From: Lenisia limosa
Taxonomy: Eukaryota > Breviatea
Reading direction: 5' to 3'
Assembly: GCA_001655205.1 (NCBI GenBank)
Contig: LPNZ01006811.1
Span: 1 to 64,000 of the forward strand
Length of the DNA: 64,000 bases
In this document: one piece after another, positions 49,783 through 64,000 of the stretch
Layout: each line of letters begins with the position of its first letter
How positions within the stretch are numbered: the first letter of the stretch is position 1
The notes under the pieces: model-generated
Databases searched by the model: none
What the model was told of the DNA's origin: nothing
What the model saw: the letters and a program-made list of their open reading frames with translations, nothing else
Program-made: the position numbers and the translations under genes

Positions 49783-49857
49783 GTTTTGTTTACATTTTTG
49801 ATACTATTTATTTGTTTCCTCGCCAAACCCCAGGTCATTTTAATGGCAATAAATAAC
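49783..49857. other. 75-bp convergent spacer
   Basis: Separates the stop codons of the IQ-motif gene (+) and GPC1 (-). The two 3' UTRs almost certainly overlap as antisense transcripts. Confidence 0.5.
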
Positions 49858-52125
49858 TCAGGTGACCTTCTTTGAAGGTTTTGAAAGGTAGGTGATGTAG
49901 TACGACGCACCTGAGTTGTAAGTAGAAAAGGCCGCGGGATAAAAAGCTTACCATTCCACACAGCAACGAGAAGAACCAGTACCAGCATGGCAGCATGGAC
50001 CACAAACCAGCGCCACATGAGGGCAATAGGGACGATGGTGAGGAACGTATAAAGGAACTGGAAGCCCATGAACTGAACTTTGTGCCAACTTGGCGCCACG
50101 GACTTCTGTGCGTCGGATATCAAAGAAGGGTGCGTCGACATCCAGCGATAGCTCTACAGGGCATGAGAGGGCAAACATGTTACCGTTTGGATAGTAGGAT
50201 CGCTGTTAAGGGTGCGGCTATCAAGCATTTCAACTCGCACAAAGTAAGAAATCTGTTGAGTCACAAAAAGTCGGACAAGAATAAGCTAACCTGCCAGAGA
50301 GCGTAGATGAGAAGAGGAAGCGCGTATAAGCTCCACCATGGTACTGCAGATTCACTACAAGGGTCGAAGACAGTACTGTATGAGATTAGAGTGTTGCTCA
50401 TATTATTGAAACAAGGCAAGGCCTACGGTGCTCTGCAATCCTCAATTGGAGCTTCAAGCGCCTCATAGCAGATCTAAGAGATCACCAGACTGGCAAAGGC
50501 AAAACGAACCACAAAGGGGTCAGAAGGCCACCATCTGAGTGCAAAGACAACTAACGGAGCGAAGGTATGCAGGAAGAGAGACGTGACCTGTTTTGTCATA
50601 AATTTATTGGCCTACCTTGTCAAGGTCGTGGAACACAAGGCTATTGCGCCAAGTAACAATGCCCCAAAGAAGTGGCCCATTACTGAGAGGTCATAATACT
50701 AAGCCAGTAGCAAACCTGTATGCAAAAACTAGCGAGAAGAACGCGGGGTTTGTTGGATAGAGCAGTAGATAGAATATTAAAATTGCCTTTACCAAGATTA
50801 GCAAAGATGTTTGTGCTTACCTGCGTGAAGTAACAGAAATCAAACATAAACCGAGACCACTTCAGTTTATGATACATGACAAACCGTGCTACCATGAGCT
50901 GAATGGGTTATTACTCAGGAAGAGGATCTTCAAATACAAAACAAGCATTATTATGCCTACAGGAATACACCACACGAGGTACCAGACCCAGAACTGGTCC
51001 GGTGCGACTGTCAGAATATGCTGTGTCAAGAGGATCATCACTAATCCGACTGTGTATCCAATCTGAATAGTGGTCAAATCATGTGGGGGTCAAATGAGGG
51101 TATTTGAAGCAATACAAATCATACCTTGTCAAAAGTTGTGATGTGTATCCTACCAAAACGCTTCTTTATCTTTCGAGTGTATTCCTAAGGATCAGCCTTA
51201 ATGATACTATTCATTTCATTGGAACATCCCCATTCTCACCAACCTGATGTTTTGATTGTAATGCATTTATCACCTGTCGCCTCTTAGCATCAAACTAGAA
51301 GTCAGCTCGCCCCCTTCAGAAATGGAACCTACTTTATTTTTTTGTTCCTTTAAAAGAGTTTTGATTCGGTTTTGTTCCGATTTGATTGCGTCCAAAAAAT
51401 TCTCTTCTGATTCCAAACTACATCCAATTCAGCGTCAACTTTATATCATATCACAGTTTTGAAGAAGCAAATATTGAAAGCAATAAGCATTTTGTTTATT
51501 TTTCTGTATGTATTTGTTTTAGCAGTTATATGCTGAATCATTATACTCCTTTCTCGAAAAACTTTCAAGAGAAAAGTAGCACCTCCTCACCGTTCAAATG
51601 AGTAGCCGATTTCACTCTCCAGATCATCATGAAAGCTTTCCAGGTCGAACTCAGCCAGGCTCTCCATGTCGCTGGACAAACCGTCATCTTCTGACATGCT
51701 TTCAAAGCTTTCATATGTTACTGGGTGGTTAATACAAGAAGATGTATTAGCACAAAATTGAAAAAAAGTTGATCGGGTTGAATCTGTGGAGGCATACAGA
51801 AAGCTGTGTGTACGGAGTTGAAAGGCAAATGACTGGGTGTACTAATCAAAATCGTCAATAAAAGTGATAATGTGGATGGCTTCGGCCTGATGCCTGATAC
51901 TTCTTTTGTATTTCTCTAACCCTNNNNNNNNNNNNNNNNNNNNNNNNNNNNNNNNNNNNNNNNNNNNNNNNNNNNNNNNNNNNNNNNNNNNNNNNNNNNN
52001 NNNNNNNNNNNNNNNNNNNNNNNNNCTCAACACCAAATCCCACCATTTGGATTCATAGGTTAACACCGTTACATAAACATTCCTTTAAAAGTATCCCTCT
52101 CACAATCAGAGTCGTCGTCTGACAT
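49858..52125 (-). CDS. GPC1: Glycerophosphocholine acyltransferase 1 (GPC1/DUF2838 family)
   Basis: Multi-pass membrane enzyme that acylates glycerophosphocholine to lysophosphatidylcholine in phospholipid remodelling. Start ATG 52125 gives MSDDDSD; after a long first intron with a repeat and a gap (51924-52025), an acidic exon reads SFESMSEDDGLSSDMESLAE (about 51640-51710). Then come FDAKRRQVINALQSKHQ and YTRKIKKRFGRIHITTFDK (about 51125-51190), hydrophobic IQIGYTVGLVMILLTQHILT (about 51000-51065), YHKLKWSRFMFDFCYFTQ (about 50822-50875, the family's W-x-FMxDFCYF element), GPLLWGIVTWRNSLVFHDLD (about 50625-50685), KVTSLFLHTFAPLVVFALRW (about 50535-50600) and CYEALEAPIEDC. Final helices FLYTFLTIVPIALMWRWFVV and AAMLVLVLLVAVWNG lead to ASYYITYLSKPSKKVT, stop 49858-49860. 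Motif order matches DUF2838. The acidic N-terminal extension looks lineage-specific. Confidence 0.9.
51789..51923 (+). repeat. Dispersed element copy, truncated by assembly gap
   Basis: AGGCATACAGAAAGCTGTGTG and AAGGCAAATGACTGGGTG match 34822-34870. Then GTGGATGGCTTCGGCCTGAT matches the second half. It runs into a gap (51924-52025). It lies in the first intron of the GPC1 gene. Confidence 0.7.
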
Positions 52126-52740
52126 TTTCTTTTGAGTTTGTGGAACTATTGTAGAAGGATCTCAGTGTGAAGTCAAATCAAGTCCAAATCAAGTCAAAAG
52201 AATATAGTGAGCGTATGCAAAAATTCTCAAAACAAAATTCTGGCGCACGGGGTGCTTCCTTGCTTTCCATTTTCTTCGAATCTTCCGCCAGGATTCTTCC
52301 GCAATGCTGTCTCTACCGTCTTCCTTGTTCTCTTCAGTTCATTTTTTTGTGTAATCCTCTTTTAAGGTAGATTGAAACCCCCAATTCCTTCCACCCAGGA
52401 ATCTTCTGCCGTTGTCTCTACCGTCTTCCTTCTTCTTTGAAACCTCCCCATTCCTCCTCCCCTTTCTTCCTAGAATCTTCTTCGCCATGGATATGTCTTA
52501 CGGTAGCAATAGAGAGATATCTAATACGGGGGAGAGGGAAGCTGGTGGTAGAAGCAGAGATACACGGGCTATTGGTAAAAAAAAAAAACGTCAGTAGACC
52601 CCAGGAGGGGGAAGGAAGAACTGGGATGTCTGAATCCATTTAAAAGAAGAACAGAACAAGAAATGATTTAAAAAGAGGAGGGATGGTAGAGACGGGTGGC
52701 AGAAAAAAAAAAAATTATCATATGTGAAGAAACAAAGTAC
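52126..52740. other. Intergenic spacer with imperfect direct repeat
   Basis: Upstream of GPC1 and downstream of glucosidase II. CTGTCTCTACCGTCTTCCTT near 52306-52325 recurs almost unchanged near 52410-52432 (GTTGTCTCTACCGTCTTCCT), about 100 bp apart, each preceded by an AATCTTC-like string. Also poly-A runs near 52578 and 52705. No gene supported; short ORFs on both strands look compositional. Confidence 0.45.
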
Positions 52741-57400
<4,660 letters not shown>

Positions 57401-57906
57401 TGTAGATGAGAAAAAAAGCTTTTCACTAAATTATCTACTGCTCTCCCTCTTCACTGCTTAGTATATTGTTCAGCGCTCTCTCTGGCTCAACTTCTGGCTA
57501 TTGATTGGCTCTTCTAACTGCTTCTACAAAAAATTAGTTTCAGTTTTCGGAAGCGGAAGCCCAGACTCATCCATTTTTTTTGGTTTAGTAAGTATTTTAA
57601 GTATTTATTTTGGGCAATTATTATATTATTATATAGTTTGGAAGTTTGTATTGGGTAGGGTGTGTATAGTTGTAGTATATTGACTCTTGATTGAGAAGAT
57701 TCACAAGATAGAGATGCTATAAAGTGATAGTAGAATGAAACAGTTTTAAAGCATTATTTCACCGGATTCCTCCTTGATTGGATTTGCCAATTATTGTTCC
57801 CACCACTATGGACCTCAGCTGAGAGTAAGAGAGTAAGGGCTATGTTTCATGGAATCAACTGGTGGATGTAGAGAAATAACTTAGTAAACCTGGAAACAAA
57901 TAGAAC
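57401..57906. promoter_or_regulatory. Upstream region of glucosidase II / downstream of RRM gene
   Basis: About 500 bp, AT-rich with TATTATATTATTATATAG near 57621-57640. A short plus ORF (57501-57683) has no support. It should include the glucosidase II promoter and the RRM gene 3' end. Confidence 0.35.
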
Positions 57907-59355
57907 TTATGTGCGGGGAATGGGATGGGGATGGGGTTGGGCAATCACTGTGCCGGGGATGAGCATCTGGACAGGGACCTGAAATAGTCAAGCTAAACAC
58001 AGAGTGACAACAAACCTGGGGATATGTGGTCATATGAGGATGGAGGTGGTTAATCGGGACAGGGACAGGGCGCATCATGAAGGGTACTGGAACTCCCATC
58101 ATTGCCACGTTGACTGGGTAGCCGACAGGCTGGTACATCATCTAGAGCATGACAAAACGGAGAGCTGCTTACCTGAGGAGGCATGTGAGCCATTGGAATC
58201 TGCTGTATGGGGATCATTGATGGCGGTGGTGCGAAGAAAACTGGCTTGGGTCTCCTGAAGGGTGATTGATGTGTTGAGGTAAAGCTGCTCATTTGATCTT
58301 TTTCGACAGACTGTTACCCAAAAGTGGGAATTTTCCTCTATTTCTTTGAACACATGGAGATAGAAATACCGGAGAAACAGAGATAAGGAAAAGGCAGACC
58401 CCCCCCCCCCCNNNNNNNNNNNNNNNNNNNNNNNNNNNNNNNNNNNNNNNNNNNNNNNNNNNNNNNNNNNNNNNNNNNNNNNNNNNNNNNNNNNNNNNNN
58501 NNNNNNNNNNAGGTGAGAAAATGGGTATGGGTGTACTGCTCTCGCTATTTGGGGATTATTAGAACAGCGAAAGTAAAGCCGTCAGCCATGGTTGATTTGT
58601 GTTCCGTTTGGATGCATATTTTGACCCAAACCCCACCACAACAAATTGAGTGAACGCAGCTTTCTGCTTCTGGTGTTTTGCTAAAATTCCTCCGGGCTCA
58701 GAGCGCTTGCATAAGAGCCTAATACAATTAGTTGCGAAAACAACATTTATAATACGCTAAGGTACAAAATATTAAGTTATGTCTGTCATTCCCCACTCCC
58801 AACCTGCGGTCTCCGATTGGGAAACCGTCCATAATTGCGATGGCTTCTGTTGCTGATTCCTCTTCCTCGTAGCGGACAAATCTGCGGTGATGAGGAGGTG
58901 AGCGGTCACGAAAAAAGAAGGTCGAAGGATCAAAAATTGGCGACTGCCGCATACCCGTAGCCCATTGAACTGCTGCTGTTGGAAGTGGTCATTATTTTGG
59001 CGGATACCTGCGGTGTCAGAAATCCCCGAACCTGTCAAGTGAACATCTTCCTTATTATTGTGAGGACCGAAAACCCCCTTACAATTTCTCCAAACTCTTT
59101 GAAATACAGTTTCAGATCTAAACAATTAGACCCGTTGGACGATTTGGGGGGTTGAGAAGAATGATATAAAATGATTCGACATTGTCGTCCCAAAGAACCC
59201 CCCTCACCATCCTCGGTGAACTCTGGCGGAATATGTTTGATGAAAACATTTAAGAAGTCAATGGGCCGTCCAGAGTCGCCAATAACCTGCGATGAGTAAG
59301 GAGGGCAAAGGATGTGGCAATAAGGTGATAGTGAGATAGCCCGAGAGTGTGCCAT
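57907..59355 (-). CDS. Single-RRM RNA-binding protein with Pro/Met-rich tail
   Basis: Start taken at ATG 59355 (MAHSRAISLSPYCHILCPPY); a real start could lie upstream. One RRM is assembled across four exons: RNP2 in FLNVFIKHIPPEFTEDG (about 59205-59250), LKLYFKEFGEI (about 59085-59115), KIMTTSNSSSMGYG joined to RNP1 FVRYEEEESATEAIAIMDGF and PIGDRRL (about 58800-58880). The GFxIGxRRL-type ending recalls CELF/ELAV third RRMs. After a gap (58412-58510), the tail is rich in Pro and Met: PPPSMIPIQQIPMAHMPPQ, VGYPVNVAMMGVPVPFMMRP and VPVQMLIPGTVIAQPHPHPI, stop 57907-57909. It probably acts in mRNA processing or decay, but the orthologue is not clear. Confidence 0.75.
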
Positions 59356-62216
59356 TTATGCTGTCAAATTTTCAATTTTTTTATAAAGTATATTCAGGAT
59401 ATAAATTTGGACTTGAAAAGATATACTGCTGTACAACTGCTGGGACAATGTTGGTTGAATAAAAAACAGGAGAGGGGAAAGAGAAATTTTACCATGTCAA
59501 AACCTGCACACTGGAGGCTGAGAAGACCTTTTGGTCATCGCTGGCTTGTTCGGGGTGTGTTCAGTCATTGGTTTGAGGAACTAAGGACGGGTAAGAAAGA
59601 ATGCGAGGAATAGAGTAAAGTACAATAATGTCCCAAGCTCTCTTCCATCCAGTGTATCTGAAGCAAGCTTGTGTTACAAAATATTGGTAACGATTTATGA
59701 GAAAATGCGGTGGTGATTAGGCTTTAACGTAACAAAAAATACTAAAAAGTCAAAAGTTTGCGTTCAACATGACGCATTTCCCACCTCCCATTGTTCTCTC
59801 CCTCAATTAATATGGAATAATATAAATTGAACAATATTTCGACAAACAGCTGTACAGACAAGATTGGGTAAAAACAGAATACAATTGGTTACTGGCCCCC
59901 TTGCTAACCCCCCAAGACCCAGCCCTGTCAAAAACTCAGGAACCCAAAATGCACAGATTTTCATGAATTGGACCTGTTAACATCTTACCCAGTCCAGCCA
60001 CAGTCCCTCAGACACAAATAATTATCATAAAAACCATATACTCCCAAAATCCCAGGAATTAATCAGCCCTAAGCTGACCACCATCAAATTCCCCTGCTTA
60101 GAAACCAAAAAAAAAGTTGCAATGTGCTCTATATCACCAGAGCTATGCGCAACAACAGTTACAAAACAACAACAAAGGAATGGATTGCAAAAGCTGATAC
60201 CCCTAACCTTCAAAACGCTTCTTCCTGACACTGAGTATACCAAAATGACTCGTTAAAAACAACTTGAAGGTCTCTTCCGAGATTTTCAATTGAGTACTTC
60301 TTCATAGAAAATCTTTTTGACAACAACTTCCAACTGATTGATGTTAAAAGAGAATAATTGAAATGAAAACCGTATCAGACTCAGAATAGGCCTTCTTAAA
60401 GGGAGTTAAAAACACCTTGGTCCTTTATGACCACCACCTCTCACTTCAGATTCACAACAATGGTGATGACTTAACAGCCTTCAACTGTCGACACACTCTC
60501 CTAACGCCTTCTCATGAATTGTTGTGCTGCTATCAGAGTCCCTAAAACGGTGAAAACTGTCAACCATTCACGAAATTACTGTTCCAAATCACCAATCATT
60601 GTGAACATAGAAGTGGTTCTCTGTTTGGAGGTCTCAGAAGTTCATTTCAAGGCGTACACGAAAATTGTGAAGTCTTCCTGCCGAATCGCCGCTCCCAAAG
60701 TGACTTTCACTTTCAAAAGAGAACACTACAAAAGTTAATAACAACTCACTCGTTTCCATGGCATTTCATCTTTTCTCTCTTGACATATCCCCCAAAAACT
60801 CACCAAAGCCTTCCCCTTGGAATCTGACAGTGTCAGCTGTATTCGAGCACTTCAAGCAGCAAGATAAGAAAGCAGTTCGGCAGTCTGAAACTCCTTCTTT
60901 CTAAATCAGCGAAATTCCTCAAACACAAAGGAATAGTCTGGAATAGAAACTTTTCAAAGCAGATTCAAAGTGTTTTATTAGGTTATAAGAGAATAATTGT
61001 CGCTTACACCAGGAAACAGAGCTGTTATGATTTGGTGATGGTGTCACGGTGTCTCTTTGCGTCCCAAATCCTCAATAAATATCTACACAAGTCACAAAAT
61101 AGGGATGAAAAAGAACAAACTTACATTTTCATAAAATGACCTGGGGAATCATGTCTGCTGTGATTACCACAAATCTGCCAGTAGTCAACAACAGAGGTAT
61201 CCGCTCTCAATATCCTCATCAAACTCCAAAATGGCGTGTCATGTTACTGGGACTCGGACTTTTGCACATGAAGTCCACGCACAGTGTCATTTTGAGCTAC
61301 TTAGTTCTTGAAATGTAATTTCATTATGAATCAGCCAGGTACTCAAGGTTACAAGTTCAAATTGTCCCGTGTGCATCATGTGGAAGTTCTTTTGTCAACA
61401 CTCTTGACATAAACGCATAAACTCATCAAATGCTCATCAAATGTCATTAACGAAACAGCTATAGACAGTTTTTTTGGATTGGAGATTTTTGGGTGTAAAG
61501 AACAGGAAAACTTACCAAATATAGTAAGTTCAATATTGCTCTTTGCTCTCAGCCATTTTTCTTTCATCACCATTTCCATGTCGTTTAACGAATATTTAAC
61601 AAGCTTGTAACATTGCTATTGTTTTATTTGATGCTTAAGAATTCTCAATTTGATGTAAATAAGTTCGTACTTTGATGCAATTTCCGACACATGTCAAGGC
61701 CCCACTCTTGAACTCTTGAAGATGGAGCGTATACTATATATCATATGCTCTACCACTCCTCCTAGTCACCACATTTGTTCTGGACTTGTTATTCTTTACT
61801 GCTCTCAGCACTTGTAACATTATGGGAATATTGGTCATTTCAAGATTCCAGAAGCAGACGTTTTCGTTTCAACTATGAGTATCTTTTGGCAAGGTGACAA
61901 CAACAGTATTTAGGTGGTGGTATTCCAATCCAGATTATGCTTTACCAGTTTGGTGAAGGTGAGACATTGTTATTAACATTATCGTACCTCCACAACTTTT
62001 GATAGAATTGACTTCTTTAGCTGGGAAATTCTCTTTTGGGAGAGCACTCGAACAAACAAGAACGAGAGGTAAAAATGGGTTGATTTTCCGTCACTTTTGT
62101 TTGTCTTCATTTCAAAATATTAGATCTGAAATAATACATGCATTTGGAATAGTTGAATTGGTGGAAGGAAACATGTGAAGAAAAAAACCGAAAAATAACA
62201 TTATACATCACGCATA
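59356..62216. other. Gene-poor 2.9-kb stretch
   Basis: By far the longest stretch without a supportable gene. The segment about 59860-60930 is strikingly poor in G on the plus strand and rich in C and A. A TATATCATATGCTC palindrome occurs near 61736-61750. Short ORFs (59347-59613, 60025-60243 minus, 60514-60738, 61376-61579 minus) show no domain or splice-linked continuation. It could hold a non-coding RNA gene, a decayed element or an unusually diverged gene. Confidence 0.4.
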
Positions 62217-64000
62217 TCAGATGACAATATCATCCAAAGTGTCAGTAGCCACTAAAGTAGGCCCTGTTCTGAAGCATTTAATACGGTTACAGCCAAACCT
62301 TGACGGGGTTGCTGATACCCTTGTATGTATTGAATCAAGGTCAACCGGAAGAGACGTTTGGTCCTTAGCCTTTTGAAGAGTTCTCTCTAAAGCAAAGTGA
62401 CAATCGCCAAAGGGCAATTTCAGTATGACATCCATCAAACTCACCATTTTTGTCTCTTATTACATTAAGAGGTTTTATCGCATCAGTCCGTCCTATACAT
62501 GTGGCTGGTATAAAGCCTAGTCTGAAGTCGACATCCACCAAAAGCCAACCACGAGGGTGCTATTGAGTTAACCTCCAAAAGGACGTACCTCTCTAAGAAC
62601 AGTAACAGGTGTACCAACTGAAACGGTAATCTCGGCCTCTGACAGACCATAGTGTGGTGCTAACACCTAGTATTATGTCAAACCAATTACGGAAACGGCC
62701 TACCGAATGACTCTTATAAGGGACTATGCTGCTGAGGGCGAATTCTATAGATGTCAATTTCAGGCAATTGACAAACCGGGGTCAAATTGGTAGAGAGGAG
62801 CTTGACAAGGGGGGGCGTAGTAGGCATCAAGGAAAGCGTCACAGTGGCGGTACTTCATACATGACTAAATTCAAGTCAGTCCCTGTGCTGATTAACTTGT
62901 CCCAAGCATACCGCAGATTTAGCCCTGCTCCGTGTCCTAGAGAATGATCAAGACTGCACACTTGTTATCTTACATAATATGACTTGTAGAAAAAGAAGGC
63001 TGGAACTTCTCAGAAGAGCTGAACAATGAAGATGAATGTGACAGTTGAAAGAAAAACCTCAAAACCAACTGGGTGGATGGGCATCTTCCTCTCGAGCCTG
63101 TTGCAATGAATTTCCCTTTCTTTGGTAGGGATTCTTCCAAATCTGGTTCCGAAGAACAACAGAAAATTCCAGCTGAGAGGGTCGAACTAGTTCTGACAAA
63201 GTCATCGCTATGCTGACTGGATTTGGAATGCTGAGACGATGCAATACTTCCTCTTCGCTTCGATGACTGAACAGTATATGGCTGGAGCCTATGTGGAACT
63301 TCGGACCTTGTAACCGAAGCGTCAGCAGTTGTAGTCTACATAGTAAATTTGCCTCGCACAAACCGACCTCGTCATTTGTTGCACTGTTACTAAACTCTGC
63401 CTGCTTCTTTTCTTTTAAAACAAAATACACAACTACGCAAAGAAACATACTTGTACCCATCTGCAGTGTCAGATTCAAATGATTGCCGTAATAAGCCTAC
63501 AGCAATAACCACAATATCCACATTTGATGATGCGGATGAAGCGGGTTCACTGGCGGCTCCCTTGGTACTCTCAGATGATGATACTGTCGTTTCTAGACTG
63601 TCACTGAACTTTAGTCCTACCACCAGGGTCATTTTCAACGGGAACGTGAGAAGGGAAAGCAGCGTCTTGTGAGAACTTCAACATGGCGCCTGTTGCAACA
63701 TATGATCTACTGATTAGTTCAAACACACTTGCCCACTTGCCACTATCAAGGCTTAATTGCAGTTGCAAAGTTCTATTTGAAGGAACTCCTCCCAGTGGAC
63801 AGTGTATCTGCCGCAATGAACATGCAAAATTGTCCTACCAAAGAGCTTGTAATTGCAGTACCATGAGTGATTAGTGCTGCATCCCCAAGTTCACCATATC
63901 TACAAGATCAATGACTTGTTCACAGTCCAAACCTGCATAGAACATTGCTGCTCGCAGCCTTCAAGTACGACCCGTGAACCTCTATGTAACCCCTGGTTGA
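62217..64000 (-). CDS. Predicted single-pass membrane protein with cytoplasmic SH3 domain (5' end outside window)
   Basis: Read from the window end leftward. Ectodomain exons give RVVLEGCEQQCSMQ joined to DNFACSLRQIHCPLGG (about 63800-63990) and NRTLQLQLSLDSGKWASVFE: Cys-containing and extracellular in character. A Ser/Thr-rich stalk (TTVSSSESTKGAASEPASSA, about 63540-63600) leads to one hydrophobic segment, MGTSMFLCVVVYFVL, followed at once by basic KEKKQAEF (about 63390-63460). A Ser-rich basic cytoplasmic region follows (SKRRGSIASSQHSKSSQHSD, about 63190-63260). Near the C-terminus two exons form an SH3 domain: VLAPHYGLSEAEITVSVGTP and VTVLRE (about 62590-62665), then HPRGWLLVDVDFRLGFIPAT (about 62505-62566), matching the ALYDY...E..W..G.IP.NY pattern. 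The tail ends VATDTLDDIVI, stop 62217-62219. Joins between ectodomain and stalk are unresolved. Likely a surface receptor or adhesion protein that recruits Pro-rich partners. Confidence 0.65.

Noticed and set aside
60025-60243. Minus-strand ORF of 72 codons with Cys/Phe-rich hydrophobic stretch
   Set aside because: Arises from the C/A-rich composition of the region; no exon continuity on either side.

Overview
This is a 64 kb piece of a eukaryotic nuclear genome. It holds spliceosomal GT-AG introns in nearly every gene, often many and mostly 30 to 80 nt long. It also holds eukaryote-only proteins: U2AF large subunit, the intron-binding helicase Aquarius, KRR1, glucosidase II alpha, a calpain-7 relative, a bromodomain protein and UPF0538. 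Introns are short and intergenic spaces are tiny (38 to 400 bp in most places), which fits a compact, intron-rich unicellular eukaryote. The lineage cannot be fixed from this window. Thirteen runs of N interrupt it, many directly abutting homopolymers. No tRNA, rRNA, CRISPR or prokaryotic operon was seen.

Layout: strands alternate almost perfectly. (1) 70-1310 (+) unknown acidic/basic-tailed protein. (2) 2043-7701 (-) large unknown protein. (3) 8097-10956 (+) GltS-type sodium/glutamate symporter. (4) 11299-11873 (-) UPF0538/C2orf76. (5) 12381-~14428 (+) unknown Gln/Pro-rich N-terminus protein. (6) 14584-18690 (-) secreted type I membrane protein with an EGF-like segment. (7) 18874-20913 (+) secreted repeat-like protein, possibly a beta-helix. 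(8) 20992-23166 (-) U2AF large subunit. (9) 23454-29849 (+) bromodomain/coiled-coil chromatin protein. (10) 29888-32101 (-) KRR1. (11) 32387-~35996 (+) secreted sushi-like plus RCC1-repeat protein. (12) ~36900-43507 (-) Aquarius, with a possible C-terminal exon at 36183-36536. (13) 43904-48455 (+) tandem-MIT calpain-7 relative that seems to lack its catalytic His and Asn. (14) 48526-49782 (+) IQ-motif protein with a Pro/Gln/Tyr-rich tail. (15) 49858-52125 (-) GPC1-type glycerophosphocholine acyltransferase. (16) 52741-57400 (-) glucosidase II alpha. (17) 57907-59355 (-) single-RRM protein. (18) 62217->64000 (-) predicted single-pass receptor with a cytoplasmic SH3 domain. The stretch 59356-62216 holds no gene I can support.

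Functions group loosely into RNA processing (U2AF, Aquarius, KRR1, RRM protein), membrane/secretory proteins (GltS, GPC1, glucosidase II, four predicted surface or secreted proteins) and MIT-domain trafficking (calpain-7 relative). There is no operon logic; neighbours share only convergent 3' ends and divergent promoters. An AT-rich dispersed element with a recurring TATCATATGATAT core lies in introns and spacers, with two hairpin-forming inverted repeats and a 41-bp tandem duplication over an Aquarius splice acceptor.

Exon joins were made by hand from reading frame, splice-site and family resemblance; internal boundaries not mentioned explicitly should be treated as approximate.
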